In this document: positions 9,039 to 18,187 of the stretch, in pieces
Layout: each line of letters begins with the position of its first letter
Numbering within the stretch: position 1 is the first letter of the stretch
The notes under the pieces: model-generated
The model's database searches: none
What the model saw: only the letters and a program-made list of their open reading frames with translations
Told to the model about the DNA's origin: nothing
Translations under genes and position numbers: made by a program
Assembly: GCF_007747995.1 (NCBI RefSeq)
Contig: NZ_CP036276.1
Coordinates: forward strand, 1,975,001-2,039,000
Reading direction: 5' to 3'
Length of the DNA: 64,000 nt
Source of the DNA: Symmachiella dynata
GTDB taxonomy: Bacteria > Planctomycetota > Planctomycetia > Planctomycetales > Planctomycetaceae

Positions 9039-10121
9039 ATGTCGCAAGTCGGCGTTGCCCTGATCGGTTCGCAGTTCATCTCCACTATTCACTATGAGTC
9101 GCTGCAGCGCGTCGCCGCCGCCGAGGTCCGCGCGGTTGCTTCGCGGACCGAAGAGCATGTCCGCCAATTCGCCGAAGAACGCGGCATCCCCCATTGGACC
9201 ACCGACTACCGCGAACTGCTCAATCGCGACGACATCGACATGGTCGTGCTCGGCGTTCCGAATTATTTGCATTGCGAAATCACTGTCGCCGCCGCTCAAG
9301 CGGGCAAGCATGTTGTCGTTGAAAAACCGATGGCGATGAACGTCGCCGAGTGCGACGAAATGATCGCTGCCTGTCACATTGCCGGCGTGAAGTTGATGTA
9401 TGCGGAGGAGCTTTGCTTTACCCCCAAATACGTGCGGCTCAAAAAACTGGCCGACGAAGGAGCGCTGGGCGATCTGTTTTTGATCAAGCAATCGGAGAAA
9501 CACGATGGCCCGCACGCCCCTTGGTTTTGGGACGTGGAAAAAAGCGGCGGCGGCGTGATGCTCGACATGGGCTGCCACGGCATCGAATTCGCCCGCTGGA
9601 TGTTAGGCCGCCCGCCGATCACGAGTGTCTATTGTGATCTGAAACTGAACATGCACGCCGACAAAACCCGCGGCGACGACACGAGCATTCTTATTGTCGA
9701 CTTCGAAGGAGGCGCGACCGCCTACATTGAAGAATCATGGGCCAAACTGGGCGGCATGGATGATCGCGCCGAAGTCCACGGCACGGGCGGCGTCGCCTAT
9801 GCGGACATCCTGCAAGGGACATCGATCCAAACCTACTCCAAAGAGGGTTACGGTTACGCCGTCGAAAAAGCGGGCGACACCAAAGGCTGGAGTTACACAA
9901 TCTACGAGGAAGCTTGGAACTACGGTTTCCCGCAAGAGATGGAGCATTTTGTCCACTGTGTCCGCGACGACCAGCAACCGGATCTCACCGGCCACGACGG
10001 CCGTGCCGTCATGGAAGCCCTCTACGCCGCCTACGCCAGCGCCGGCCAAGGCCGCCGCATCGACCTACCATTTGAAACCGATGCAAAGACACCCTTCGAA
10101 CTCTGGGGCGGCGTGAAGTAA
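9039..10121 (+). CDS. Gfo/Idh/MocA-family oxidoreductase
   Basis: NAD(P)-dependent sugar or inositol dehydrogenase-like protein of 360 residues, cytosolic (no signal). The Rossmann part has VGVALIG at 4-10, a conserved NYLH near 75 and EKPMAMN at 95-101. The C-terminal part carries GGGVMLDMGCHGIEF and a typical closing HD.R...EA..A motif. Oddly, the usual GxGxxG/A loop is replaced by GSQFIS, as in some planctomycete relatives. The ATG at 9039 puts the first beta-strand at the N-terminus; an upstream in-frame start at 8946 would add a poorly conserved leader. The substrate is not predictable. The gene is followed closely by a 68-base hairpin repeat. Confidence 0.9.
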   Translation: MSQVGVALIGSQFISTIHYESLQRVAAAEVRAVASRTEEHVRQFAEERGIPHWTTDYRELLNRDDIDMVVLGVPNYLHCEITVAAAQAGKHVVVEKPMAMNVAECDEMIAACHIAGVKLMYAEELCFTPKYVRLKKLADEGALGDLFLIKQSEKHDGPHAPWFWDVEKSGGGVMLDMGCHGIEFARWMLGRPPITSVYCDLKLNMHADKTRGDDTSILIVDFEGGATAYIEESWAKLGGMDDRAEVHGTGGVAYADILQGTSIQTYSKEGYGYAVEKAGDTKGWSYTIYEEAWNYGFPQEMEHFVHCVRDDQQPDLTGHDGRAVMEALYAAYASAGQGRRIDLPFETDAKTPFELWGGVK

Positions 10122-10133
10122 CCGTGTCGTAAC

Positions 10134-10201
10134 GTAGGGCAGGCTCCCGCCTGCCATCGATGTGCGTTAGGCCAACCACGGCAGGCAGGAGCCTGCCCTA
10201 C
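10134..10201. repeat. 68-base hairpin repeat, complete copy
   Basis: The arms at 10134-10155 and 10180-10201 are complementary over 22 bases with a single C/T difference that still allows a G-U pair. They begin GTAGGGCAGGCTCC. The loop contains ATCGATGTGCGTTAG, which is also found unchanged in the copy at 11421-11482. REP- or MITE-like; it could also act as a transcript-end hairpin for the preceding gene. Confidence 0.85.
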
Positions 10202-10298
10202 GCGGCTGCCTACGGATTCACGACTTTGCAACCCGATGCAAGATGTGAGACAATTCTCATCAAGGTACACCAAAATTCCTACAAAGCGAGAAGAGCCG

Positions 10299-10829
10299 AT
10301 GACGACTAGCGATCGCGTTCAATTCATCGTCGGGGATATTACCGCGTTGGAGGTTGATGCCGTTGTCACTGCTGCGAATGAATCTCTCATTGGTGGTGGT
10401 GGGGTAGATGGAGCAGTACACGCTGCAGCTGGCCCCGGATTATTTGAAGAATGCCGGTCCATCGGGCTTTGTCCTGAAGGCGAAGCGCGCCTCACTGGCG
10501 GCTATCTCTTGCCCGCGAAACATATCATTCATACCGTCGGCCCAGTTTATGAGGACGGTTCATTCGGCGAAGCAAACGTGCTTCGCTCCGCTTACGAATC
10601 ATCACTGCGTTTGGCGGAAGAGAATGCGATTCGATCCATCGCCTTCCCTTGTATCGCCACTGGTACGTATGGATTTCCCAACGCCGCCGCCTGCGAAATT
10701 GCGGTCGATACGGTCACTAAATGGCTAGAATGTCATGAGTATCCCGAACTTATCGTATTCTGTTGTTTTGAAGAACCGGATATCTCGCTCTACCGCGAGC
10801 GACTGAGTAACGCAGGGCAGGCTCTCTAA
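10299..10829 (+). CDS. Macro-domain protein (O-acetyl-ADP-ribose deacetylase-like)
   Basis: A single macro domain of 176 residues, close to YmdB/MacroD-type enzymes that bind ADP-ribose and hydrolyse O-acetyl-ADP-ribose or mono-ADP-ribosyl esters. Seen are GDIT at 12-15, AANESL around 26-31, the glycine-rich GGGGVDGAVHAAAG at 32-45, TGGYLLPAKHIIHTVGP at 67-82, and CIATGTYGFP. The start ATG at 10299 follows GAGAAGAG; a longer frame from 10236 is not supported by homology. The final codons (SNAGQAL) read through AGGGCAGGCTC, a fragment of the neighbouring 68-base repeat, so the C-terminus appears repeat-derived. A lipoprotein gene starts 15 bases later. Confidence 0.92.
   Translation: MTTSDRVQFIVGDITALEVDAVVTAANESLIGGGGVDGAVHAAAGPGLFEECRSIGLCPEGEARLTGGYLLPAKHIIHTVGPVYEDGSFGEANVLRSAYESSLRLAEENAIRSIAFPCIATGTYGFPNAAACEIAVDTVTKWLECHEYPELIVFCCFEEPDISLYRERLSNAGQAL
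10811..10823. repeat. Fragment of the 68-base hairpin repeat inside the macro-domain gene end
   Basis: GCAGGGCAGGCTC matches the outer arm of the element at 10134-10201 (GTAGGGCAGGCTC) except at one base. It encodes the last residues of the macro protein immediately before its TAA stop. Confidence 0.5.
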
Positions 10830-10844
10830 CAGAGGAATCGTCAA

Positions 10845-11408
10845 ATGCAGCGCTCGCTTCTCATCGTCTCTTTATGCTTGCTGGCCGGGTGTGGTTCCGC
10901 GACGAGCGCGTCGCAATCAAAGTTCGGAAGCACCGGCGACCTGACCGCGAATGAATTGGCACTCGCACTCGGCGCGCGATGGTGGAATGTACAGATCCCA
11001 CCGGGGCATGAAAAAGATTTTCTCGCGGTGACCTTCGTTGATGAAACCGGCCCGATCGGCAATTCGGGTGGAAGTAGCGGTTGGAATCCCGACGGCGAAG
11101 TCGTCAAGTTTATACTGTTTGACACCAACAAGGACAGAATCCGATACGCCATCATTGGACGCAATGGAACGGGGCGTGGTGAAATGCCCAATGAATTAAT
11201 GAAGGCCAAGGGACCAGATAGTGAGTTTTTCACAGGCACACCTAAAGTCAATGATCCCGCGCAGCTAGGAGATATTTTGTTCAAGGCCGGTGCAGATGGG
11301 GTCACGGTAATTCCTAACGATATTGCACCCGGCGAAATTGGAATCACACTTCAATTCGAGAAAAGGACGACCGACCCCGGCGACAAGACGACCGACGAGG
11401 GGAAATAG
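10845..11408 (+). CDS. Lipoprotein of unknown function
   Basis: The 187-residue product starts with a clear lipoprotein signal (MQRSLLIVSLCLLAGC). The mature part shows no family I recognise. It has a WWNVQIPPGHE segment, a VTFVDETG strand and later FDTNKDRIRYAI, suggesting a beta-rich fold. The start has GAGGAATCGTCAA upstream, a good ribosome binding site. It is very close (15 bases) behind the macro-domain gene and could be co-transcribed. The C-terminus is charged (KRTTDPGDKTTDEGK). A damaged copy of the 68-base hairpin repeat begins 12 bases after the stop. Confidence 0.72.
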   Translation: MQRSLLIVSLCLLAGCGSATSASQSKFGSTGDLTANELALALGARWWNVQIPPGHEKDFLAVTFVDETGPIGNSGGSSGWNPDGEVVKFILFDTNKDRIRYAIIGRNGTGRGEMPNELMKAKGPDSEFFTGTPKVNDPAQLGDILFKAGADGVTVIPNDIAPGEIGITLQFEKRTTDPGDKTTDEGK

Positions 11409-11420
11409 GCTTCGCTCGAT

Positions 11421-11482
11421 TGGACTCCCGCCTGCCATCGATGTGCGTTAGACTGTCCACGGCAGGCAGGAGCCTGCTCTAC
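11421..11482. repeat. 68-base hairpin repeat, partly degraded copy
   Basis: The right arm at 11461-11482 differs from the copy at 10180-10201 at one base. The left arm is truncated and altered at its outer end (11422-11436 retained). The loop core ATCGATGTGCGTTAG is identical. It sits between two lipoprotein genes. Confidence 0.8.
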
Positions 11483-11511
11483 GCTCAAAGCTCGTCTACG
11501 GAGGGTCACGC

Positions 11512-11907
11512 ATGCTGCGAATCACGCTTGGAGGGCTGCTGCTCTGTCTCGCCGGTTGTGCCTCGGGGGATCAAGAACAGACCTCTCTCACAGCTCAATT
11601 CGAAGAGACAGTTTCCAAATCGTTGCCCATGTTGGCCTGCCTGCACCGCCTGTTAGACACCCCGGTTGCCGCCGATTCAGCGATTCCTCAAACGCTACCC
11701 GATAGTGTGGAGATTCCGACCCCCGAGGACCTGGCGCAAGACGGTCGCCGTTACACCTTGCACATCGACCGCAAATCGCAACTCGCCTGGATCTCGATCA
11801 ACGGCGGCATCGGCGACCACCTGCACGACACCGCCGGCCCCTGGCCGTTGTCCAATCCGCATGTCGAGAACCTGATTGCCTTGCTCGAAGAATCGGCCGC
11901 CGAGTAA
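11512..11907 (+). CDS. Small lipoprotein, unknown function
   Basis: A 131-residue product with a lipoprotein signal ending CLAGC and a ribosome binding site GGAGGGTC just before the ATG at 11512. The mature part has no recognised domain. It contains RRYTLHIDRKSQLAWISINGG, a two-strand segment, and a C-terminal PWPLSNPHVENLIALLEE helix. Only the lipobox cysteine, a nearby CASG context and one cysteine in LACLH are seen. It is convergent with the thioredoxin/CcdA-like gene at 11925, with only 17 bases between stops. Confidence 0.7.
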   Translation: MLRITLGGLLLCLAGCASGDQEQTSLTAQFEETVSKSLPMLACLHRLLDTPVAADSAIPQTLPDSVEIPTPEDLAQDGRRYTLHIDRKSQLAWISINGGIGDHLHDTAGPWPLSNPHVENLIALLEESAAE

Positions 11908-11924
11908 CACAGGGCCTCCCCCGG

Positions 11925-13778
11925 TTACACCAACCATTCCGGCCTGACGATCATCACAACGCCCAGCGCGAGAATCAGTGCTCCGCTGAGGAGTTTTAAC
12001 CAACGGCCTTCTTTCTCTTGAAGTTTGTGGCGTCCCAGCGTGACAACCGCAATCAAAACCATCACACCGTCATCGAACATATAGGCCAGGTTGTACAGAG
12101 CAATATAGGCGTAGTTCTTTGCGACCGGATAATCCTGCATCATGAGAACGTTGGTGTAGAGCGCCGGTAGACCGGCGGTGCATAACAGCTCCACGATATT
12201 GACAAGCACCGCCAGCACAATGGCGCCGGCCATGGCTGCCCACATCGTCTCAGCTGTCACAATACGACGCGTCCGCTCATAGATTCCAGGCTTGGCGGAG
12301 TCGGGAATCGACAGGGAGATTCCCTTCTTGAACGCGAAAAAATCTTTGACATGAATACTGCCCACCCCGATCGCTAGTACGCCCAGCGCGATTTGCACCC
12401 CCCGCAAGTAGCCCAGGAACATAAAGACGTTAAGCCAAGCCGCCATGAATGCAAAATAGGTGAGGCCACTAATCAGCACGAACACACCTGCAATCGCAAA
12501 CATGCGGCTGCGACTCTTGAGGTTCACGAGCAGCGACAGCAAAAACAACAGGACCCACATCGCACAGGGGTTGAAGCCATCCACCAAACCGATTGTTATC
12601 GTAAAAGCAGGCATGCCGATTTCAGATGCGTTCACCCGGCCAAAGAGTGGCAGGTCCACTGATTCGTCATCGAGCGGGGGCTCCGATAGATCCAGCGGCG
12701 CACCGTCATCAGCAGCAGGGAAGGGGGGCTGCGTATCGTCCCCCGGTAGAGGAAGGTCGTCATCCAGTCCAGGCAACGGCACATCCTCCTCGGGAATGGG
12801 TGGGAGCCCGTTGGATGGAATCGGAAGAGCCTCCGACGGCGACCCGGGAAGAGGTGCATCACCTCCGCCTGCCGGTAACGGCAATTCCTCCGGTTCTGCG
12901 TCCGCGTCAGTGGGTGTGGCCGCGGGTGGGTCAACATCGGCAAAAATTAAACCGGCCAGCAAGACTGAAGCTGCCATCGAAGATTGTGTCGAGGGAAACC
13001 GCGCTGCCGAGACTTCCCGACTATTGCGATCGACTGGCGGATTTTTTTTGACTGCCGGACAGGGCTTGGACCAGAGGTCCAACTTCTGCAGAATTTGCCG
13101 TCCGGTAGTCGTATCGTGATCGAAGCCGACCGAGAGTTCATTGCAGTAATGCACGACCGGCAGACTCGCAGCCTGTGGCTTATGGCGGCGAATCAACGCA
13201 TCCAACTCTTCGCGCGCTTTACTATCAGCGACAACGTCCTGGTGGACGATTTTCAGCGCCGGGTAACGGGACCCATACTTGCCCAAAAACTCTTTCGCTG
13301 CCGCGCAGTGGGGACAACCGCTCCGCACATAAACCGTGAGAGTCAGGATCCGTTCCAAACGTTTCTGTTGTTGTGCTTTTATCGACAAATCTGTGAGGAG
13401 GTTATTTAACCCATAGATGGCCGGCAGCTTCATCTCAGCGACCCCGAAATACTTCGCAATCTTCGCAGCCTTTTCTTGTGTTTTTTTGCTGTTGTGAAGG
13501 TCGCGAAAATAGATGCGGAGACCCGCACGCTTTGTGGCAAATTCCTCGAGAGCGGCCCGGAGTTCAGCGGCCTCGTCCACGCCGGAATCATAGAAAAAGT
13601 CCAGCGGAAAGCATCGCAGCTGCCTCGCGGGTTGCGCAGGTAGGTCGCTGCTGGCTGCACAGAGTACCGTTGCAGCCACAGCGATAAGCCAGACGTAGCG
13701 TCGGATACGCCGACGTCTCGCTGCGTTTTCAGACACTTGGATGGGATACTCGGGGTTTGGCTGCACGTTTCGATTCAT
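11925..13778 (-). CDS. Exported thioredoxin/glutaredoxin-like domain fused by a Pro/acidic linker to a CcdA-like membrane domain
   Basis: The 617-residue product begins at ATG 13778 behind GGAGATGG. After an N-terminal hydrophobic anchor comes a thioredoxin-like region. It includes the redox motif SGCPHCAAAKEFL (CxxC) and a second conserved cysteine in VVHYCNEL. Next is a roughly 110-residue linker of repeated LPLPG-type acidic/proline units. The C-terminal 240 residues form about six membrane segments, starting with VDGFNPCAMWVLLFLLSLLV, a CcdA/DsbD-beta-like segment with one reactive cysteine, and a later LLCTAGLP. This suggests electrons pass across the membrane to the attached domain, as in DsbD. 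The substrate is unknown. A hairpin with a T-run lies in the leader (13855-13893). Confidence 0.85.
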   Translation of the reverse strand: MNRNVQPNPEYPIQVSENAARRRRIRRYVWLIAVAATVLCAASSDLPAQPARQLRCFPLDFFYDSGVDEAAELRAALEEFATKRAGLRIYFRDLHNSKKTQEKAAKIAKYFGVAEMKLPAIYGLNNLLTDLSIKAQQQKRLERILTLTVYVRSGCPHCAAAKEFLGKYGSRYPALKIVHQDVVADSKAREELDALIRRHKPQAASLPVVHYCNELSVGFDHDTTTGRQILQKLDLWSKPCPAVKKNPPVDRNSREVSAARFPSTQSSMAASVLLAGLIFADVDPPAATPTDADAEPEELPLPAGGGDAPLPGSPSEALPIPSNGLPPIPEEDVPLPGLDDDLPLPGDDTQPPFPAADDGAPLDLSEPPLDDESVDLPLFGRVNASEIGMPAFTITIGLVDGFNPCAMWVLLFLLSLLVNLKSRSRMFAIAGVFVLISGLTYFAFMAAWLNVFMFLGYLRGVQIALGVLAIGVGSIHVKDFFAFKKGISLSIPDSAKPGIYERTRRIVTAETMWAAMAGAIVLAVLVNIVELLCTAGLPALYTNVLMMQDYPVAKNYAYIALYNLAYMFDDGVMVLIAVVTLGRHKLQEKEGRWLKLLSGALILALGVVMIVRPEWLV

Positions 13779-14161
13779 TGAACCATCTCCGACGATTCTG
13801 TGAACTATAATCTTCTGTGGCGAGGCCTTGCTATGACAGTGCCTCTCGGCCATGAAAAAAGCCCTTCCGGCACCATGTGTGCACAGAAAGGCTCTCATTA
13901 CCAGTTGTGTTAGCCAAACATCGGCTAGACAACCATGATTCTACCGACCAGTAGTCACAAATCAAACTGCTGGCATGGGACTGTGCGGCAAAACCTTGGT
14001 TTTTGGGTCACTACGCCTTCACCGCCCGAAACTGGGTGAAATCCGCAAAAGCTGGACAGGCTGCCACTAGCAAAATTCCTCTAACAATGTGGGCTACTGC
14101 GGCGTAGAATACCTTGAGAGGGCCTCACAATTCCGTCTTGTGTTCGTACTGGTCTTAAACC
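13779..14161. other. Divergent intergenic region with a leader hairpin
   Basis: 383 bases between the thioredoxin/CcdA-like gene (minus) and a short hypothetical gene (plus). It contains the terminator-like hairpin at 13855-13893; no other gene is seen. Confidence 0.5.
13855..13893 (-). terminator. Terminator-like hairpin in the leader of the thioredoxin/CcdA gene
   Basis: Read on the minus strand, AGCC...GCAC pairs with GTGC...GGCT (with two G-U pairs and one bulge) and is followed directly by six Ts. It stands about 80 bases before the ATG at 13778. It may be an attenuator of that gene or the end of an unrecognised minus-strand transcript. Confidence 0.5.
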
Positions 14162-14503
14162 ATGACTTCGCAACATCCCTTACTGCCTGAATGGCAACAA
14201 CGGATCGATGAGTTGAACGAACAGATTGCGGCGCAGACGCGGTCGAAATGGCTATGGGAGATTCGTGCCAAGATTTTGAAGTACTTTGTCTCCCGCTACG
14301 GAAAACAGCCGCCCCGGAAGATCGCAGCGTCTCGAATGCTATCCACCGCCGCGCGCCGCCCGGCTTATATTGCTGCCAGGGCCACGACTCTGCGCAGCGG
14401 CCATCTCAAGCCACGGGAAACAATTCGCATGTTGCTTGATCGAATTCATCAGACAGCGCACCCCCCGCGCAGCAACAATCCCCAAAACAAGTCGAATTCT
14501 TAA
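14162..14503 (+). CDS. Short basic hypothetical protein
   Basis: A 113-residue product with a regular N-terminal helix (LLPEWQQRIDELNEQIAAQTRSKWLWEIRAKILKY, shown in parts) and a basic C-terminal half rich in Arg and Pro. No signal peptide, no membrane segment and no family that I recognise. The frame is open from the ATG at 14162 and the composition is protein-like in the first 60 residues. The second half is less convincing (AARRPAYIAARATTLRSG). It is convergent with glnS. It could be a real planctomycete-specific protein, but without a strong ribosome binding site this is a moderate call. Confidence 0.45.
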   Translation: MTSQHPLLPEWQQRIDELNEQIAAQTRSKWLWEIRAKILKYFVSRYGKQPPRKIAASRMLSTAARRPAYIAARATTLRSGHLKPRETIRMLLDRIHQTAHPPRSNNPQNKSNS

Positions 14504-14538
14504 TTCTGCGGATCTCAGTTGCCGTGCAGGCAGGAATT

Positions 14539-16293
14539 TTATTTCTTGCCTTTATTCTTACCCTGGCCTTTACCTTTACCTTTACCTTTGCCCTGTCCGC
14601 CACCCTGCTTGGCGATCTTGGCCCAGGCATCCCGCAGCGTGACCGTGCGGTTAATCACCAGGGCGTCCGGCTTTGAGTCCTTGGCATCGATGCAAAAATA
14701 TCCCAGCCGTTCGAACTGCACGCGAGTGCCCGGTTCTAAGGTGGCGACCGAGGGCTCGACGATGGCGTCGCTGACGACTTCCAAGGAGTTCGGGTTGAGG
14801 TTGGTTTTGTAATCGACTCCCTCCTCCACGTCGCTGGGGTCGGGGACACTAAACAGATGGTCGTACAACCGGACTTCCGCCGGCACGCCTTTTTCGGCCG
14901 AGACCCAATGCAGCGTCGCTTTAACCTTCCGTCCGTCTGGTGAAGAACCGCCGCGGGTTTCGGGATCGTAGGTGCAGCGCAGCTCAACGATTTCGCCGGT
15001 CGCTTTGTCCTTGATGACTTCCTCACAGGTGATGTAGTACGCATACCGCATGCGGACTTCCCGACCGGGGGCGAGGCGGAAGAATTTTTTCGGCGGGTCT
15101 TCCATAAAGTCATCCCGTTCGATGTACAGCTCGCGCGAAAACGGCACCTTGCGACTTCCGGCCGATTCATCTTCGGGATTATTGACGGCGTCCATCTCCT
15201 CGATTTGCCCCTCGGGGTAGTTGGTGATCACAACTTTCAGCGGATCAAGCACCGCCATCACCCGTTGCGATGTCTTGTTCAAATCATCGCGCAGGCAGTG
15301 TTCCAACAGGGCAAAATCGGTGGTGCCGTCGAATTTGGTGACCCCGATTTTTTTGCAAAATGCCCGCAGCGCCGCTGGTGTGTAACCACGACGTCGCAAA
15401 CCGACAACCGTCGGCATCCGCGGATCGTCCCAGCCATTTACGAATCCCCCCTCGACCAATTCGAGCAATCTCCGTTTGCTCATCACGGTGTAGGTGAGGT
15501 TCAGGCGGGCGAATTCGGTTTGCTCAGGATGGTAGATTTCCAGTGCATCGAGAAACCAGTTATAGAGCGGGCGGTGGTCTTCGAATTCCAACGTACAGAT
15601 GGAATGCGTGATCCGTTCGATTGAATCGGACTGTCCGTGCGTAAAGTCGTATAGCGGATAAACGCACCACTTGTCGCCGGCGCGATAGTGATTCACGTGG
15701 CGAATGCGATAAATCGTAGGGTCACGCAAGTTCATGTTGGGGGACGCCAGATCAATTTTCGCCCGCAACACGTAAGCGCCATCGGGAAATTCGCCCGCTC
15801 GCATCCGCTCAAACAAATCCAGATTTTCTTCCACCGACCGCGAGCGACCCGGCGAGGGCTTGCCCGGTTCAGTCAGCGTGCCACGATATTCCCGCATCTG
15901 GTCGGCGCTCAAATCGCAGACGTAGGCCTTATCGGCTTTGATCAATTTCACCGCAAACTCGTAGAGTTGCTCAAAGTAATTCGAGGCATAGTATTCGTGC
16001 TCGCCCCAATCAAAACCGAGCCAGCGGACGTCGGATTTGATCGCTTCGACGAATTCGACACTTTCCTTCTCCGGGTCGGTGTCATCCAAGCGTAGGTGGC
16101 AGACGCCGCCGGGGAATTCCTGGGCAATCCCAAAGTTCAGGCAAATCGATTTGGCATGGCCGATATGCAAATAGCCGTTCGGCTCGGGAGGAAACCGGGT
16201 GACGACGCGACCGTCGAATTTGCCGGTGCGACAATCCTCGGCGACTTTCTCGCGGACAAAGTCAGAAACTGTTTCAGTATTATCGGCAGCCAT
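14539..16293 (-). CDS. glnS: Glutaminyl-tRNA synthetase
   Basis: Class I synthetase that charges tRNA-Gln directly. From ATG 16293 the product has 584 residues. It contains [15 protein letters not shown] (HIGH at 43-46), the ATP-site DTDPEKE near 71-77, [15 protein letters not shown] around 212-226 typical of GlnRS, and the KMSKS-equivalent VMSKRRL at 270-276. The C-terminal anticodon-binding barrels are complete. The product ends in an unusual Gly/Lys/Gln tail ([10 protein letters not shown]) produced by repeats of six bases (TTTACC on the plus strand at 14569-14590). It lies 74 bases downstream of gltX, likely one transcript. Confidence 0.95.
   Translation of the reverse strand: MAADNTETVSDFVREKVAEDCRTGKFDGRVVTRFPPEPNGYLHIGHAKSICLNFGIAQEFPGGVCHLRLDDTDPEKESVEFVEAIKSDVRWLGFDWGEHEYYASNYFEQLYEFAVKLIKADKAYVCDLSADQMREYRGTLTEPGKPSPGRSRSVEENLDLFERMRAGEFPDGAYVLRAKIDLASPNMNLRDPTIYRIRHVNHYRAGDKWCVYPLYDFTHGQSDSIERITHSICTLEFEDHRPLYNWFLDALEIYHPEQTEFARLNLTYTVMSKRRLLELVEGGFVNGWDDPRMPTVVGLRRRGYTPAALRAFCKKIGVTKFDGTTDFALLEHCLRDDLNKTSQRVMAVLDPLKVVITNYPEGQIEEMDAVNNPEDESAGSRKVPFSRELYIERDDFMEDPPKKFFRLAPGREVRMRYAYYITCEEVIKDKATGEIVELRCTYDPETRGGSSPDGRKVKATLHWVSAEKGVPAEVRLYDHLFSVPDPSDVEEGVDYKTNLNPNSLEVVSDAIVEPSVATLEPGTRVQFERLGYFCIDAKDSKPDALVINRTVTLRDAWAKIAKQGGGQGKGKGKGKGQGKNKGKK
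14561..14595. repeat. Hexanucleotide microsatellite at the 3' end of glnS
   Basis: On the plus strand TTTACC repeats about three and a half times, flanked by related CCCTGG units. It encodes alternating Gly-Lys at the C-terminus of GlnRS and is a likely site of length variation. Confidence 0.7.
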
Positions 16294-16367
16294 TAACGGC
16301 GTCTCCGTTCGCGTGTAGGTTTTCCATTGAACTCTATCACCAAAACCGTTGGTTTCGGATTTCTTAA

Positions 16368-17930
16368 TTAAACGCGAGACAGCACCAATGTAATCCGTGA
16401 CACGCACCGCTCGCGGCCCAACAGCTCCAAACAATCAAACATCCCCGGACCGGCGGGTTTACCGGTGACGGCGATCCGCAGCGCGTGGATGATCCGGCCG
16501 ATTTTCGTGTCCTGTTCTTCGACAAACGACTTCAGCGCCGTCTCCAAGTTGGCCGCGTCAAACGGCTCCACAGTTTCCAAAACCGGCTGGAATTTTGTCA
16601 AGAGGTCTACGGCGTCCTCGGGCTTGGTGATTCGCTTGGCGAACGCTTTTTCATCGTATTGTAGCGCGTCGTCGGCGACGAAAAACTCTTCATAATCCAG
16701 AATGTCGCTGAACACCTTCAAGCGGTCCGCCACTGCGGCGATCAACCGGCCGATAAATTCCCGTGTTTTGTCGTCGTCAGGATCCTCGATAAATTTAGCG
16801 GCGGTCAAATACGGCAAACAGGCGTCCATCTTTTCTTCGTCCGACAGTTCGCCCATCCAGTGCGCCTGATAGCTGAGCAATTTATCGGGATCCAACCCTG
16901 CCGGGGATTTGATCACGCGATCTAGCGAAAAGTTATCGACGATTGTTTTCCGCGACATGATTTCCGTTTTGTCGTCCAACGACCATCCCAGCCGCGCGAG
17001 GCCGTTGACCATGGCGTCGGGCAGATAGCCCATCCGTTCGTAATACTCGACCATCACCGGATCGAGACCAGCCGAATCACCCAGACCGATTTTGGGTAGG
17101 ATCTCGTCCCCCCGCTCGAACAGGCGTTTGAACTGGGGATTGTTGCGGTATTTATCCAGCTTGCGTTTGCTGAGTTTTTCTTTGGTTCCCGGAGCAGCGA
17201 CATAGGGCACGTGGGCAAATAGCGGCGGGGTGTGGCCGAGCGCTTCGTGAATTCGCAGTTGAATCGGCGTGTTAGAAAGATGCTCTTCGGCGCGAATCAC
17301 GTGCGAGATTTCCGCGTGGGAATCGTCAATCACCGTCGCAAAATTATAGAGCGGCGTCTGATCGGTCCGCATAATCACCGGATCGGAAATCAGTTTCGGA
17401 TCGAATTCCACGCGGCCACGAATCAGGTCGTCGATCACGATCGCCTCGTCGCGGGGCATCAAAAACCGTACGACGTAGGGCCGGTTTTCTTCGTGGTATT
17501 GCTGGAGTTGTGCGTCGGTCAATTCCAACGACCGCCGTACATGCACATACTGCCGCTTTTCCGCCTCCGCAGCGGCGCGATCGGCGGCGATTTCTTCCGG
17601 GGTGGAATAACAGCGATAGGCCAAACCCTGTTCCAGCAGTCGTGCCGCGGCCGCTTGGTAAAGGTCGCCTCGTTGAGACTGAAAATAGGGTCCGTGCGGG
17701 CCGCCGACTTCGACCCCTTCGTCCCAATCGAGTCCCAACCAGCGGAACGCGCGAAGAATCGGCCCGATCGCCGCATCCATATTGCGTTGCTGATCGGTAT
17801 CGTCGATTCGTAGAATAAATTGCCCCCCGTTGTGCCGTGCCCACAGCCAATTGAACAAGGCGGTCCGCATGCCGCCGATATGCATATAACCGGTGGGACT
17901 GGGAGCAAAACGCGTACGGACGGCGGACAT
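16368..17930 (-). CDS. gltX: Glutamyl-tRNA synthetase
   Basis: Class I synthetase charging tRNA-Glu, 520 residues. The N-terminus reads [15 protein letters not shown] (HIGG at 17-20, the usual GluRS variant of HIGH), then [10 protein letters not shown] at 40-49, and the KMSKS-equivalent EKLSKRK at 251-257. It carries a helix-rich insertion after KLSKRK, giving slightly more than the normal 470-500 residues. The zinc-binding cysteine cluster of E. coli GluRS is absent; only YRCYST remains. The start ATG at 17930 is fixed by conservation. It is followed by glnS on the same strand. A discriminating GluRS would be expected beside a GlnRS, but this cannot be tested here. Confidence 0.95.
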   Translation of the reverse strand: MSAVRTRFAPSPTGYMHIGGMRTALFNWLWARHNGGQFILRIDDTDQQRNMDAAIGPILRAFRWLGLDWDEGVEVGGPHGPYFQSQRGDLYQAAAARLLEQGLAYRCYSTPEEIAADRAAAEAEKRQYVHVRRSLELTDAQLQQYHEENRPYVVRFLMPRDEAIVIDDLIRGRVEFDPKLISDPVIMRTDQTPLYNFATVIDDSHAEISHVIRAEEHLSNTPIQLRIHEALGHTPPLFAHVPYVAAPGTKEKLSKRKLDKYRNNPQFKRLFERGDEILPKIGLGDSAGLDPVMVEYYERMGYLPDAMVNGLARLGWSLDDKTEIMSRKTIVDNFSLDRVIKSPAGLDPDKLLSYQAHWMGELSDEEKMDACLPYLTAAKFIEDPDDDKTREFIGRLIAAVADRLKVFSDILDYEEFFVADDALQYDEKAFAKRITKPEDAVDLLTKFQPVLETVEPFDAANLETALKSFVEEQDTKIGRIIHALRIAVTGKPAGPGMFDCLELLGRERCVSRITLVLSRV

Positions 17931-18187
17931 CGAAATCTCGGTGGAAAACAGGGAAAAGCGATAGTGAGAGCCTAGGACGGTCGGCGATCATAGAAATCCC
18001 CGAGCCAACGGGTCAACCCCCACTGAACAAACTGGGGTTCCGGTCTGTCCTGTCATCGAATCCACGCTGAAAACAGCTTAGGATTCGGCATCAGCAACGT
18101 GGTTTGCTTGCAAACTCCCGCCCCGACTGCGACGCTATAAGCTGAACGCCCTCACCGAAATCCACTCGTTTCCCGGAGAATCGTGCT

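Noticed and set aside
8826-9578. A 250-codon minus-strand frame over the Gfo/Idh/MocA gene
   Set aside because: Shadow of a conserved gene in an alternative frame; its residues have low complexity (His/Asp/Val).
10134-11482. Suspicion of an insertion sequence because of the inverted-repeat elements
   Set aside because: No transposase or recombinase gene is encoded between or near the repeats; they are short non-coding elements.
12460-13119. A 219-codon plus-strand frame rich in Ser/Gly/Pro
   Set aside because: It is the complement of the repetitive LPLPG linker of the thioredoxin/CcdA-like gene.
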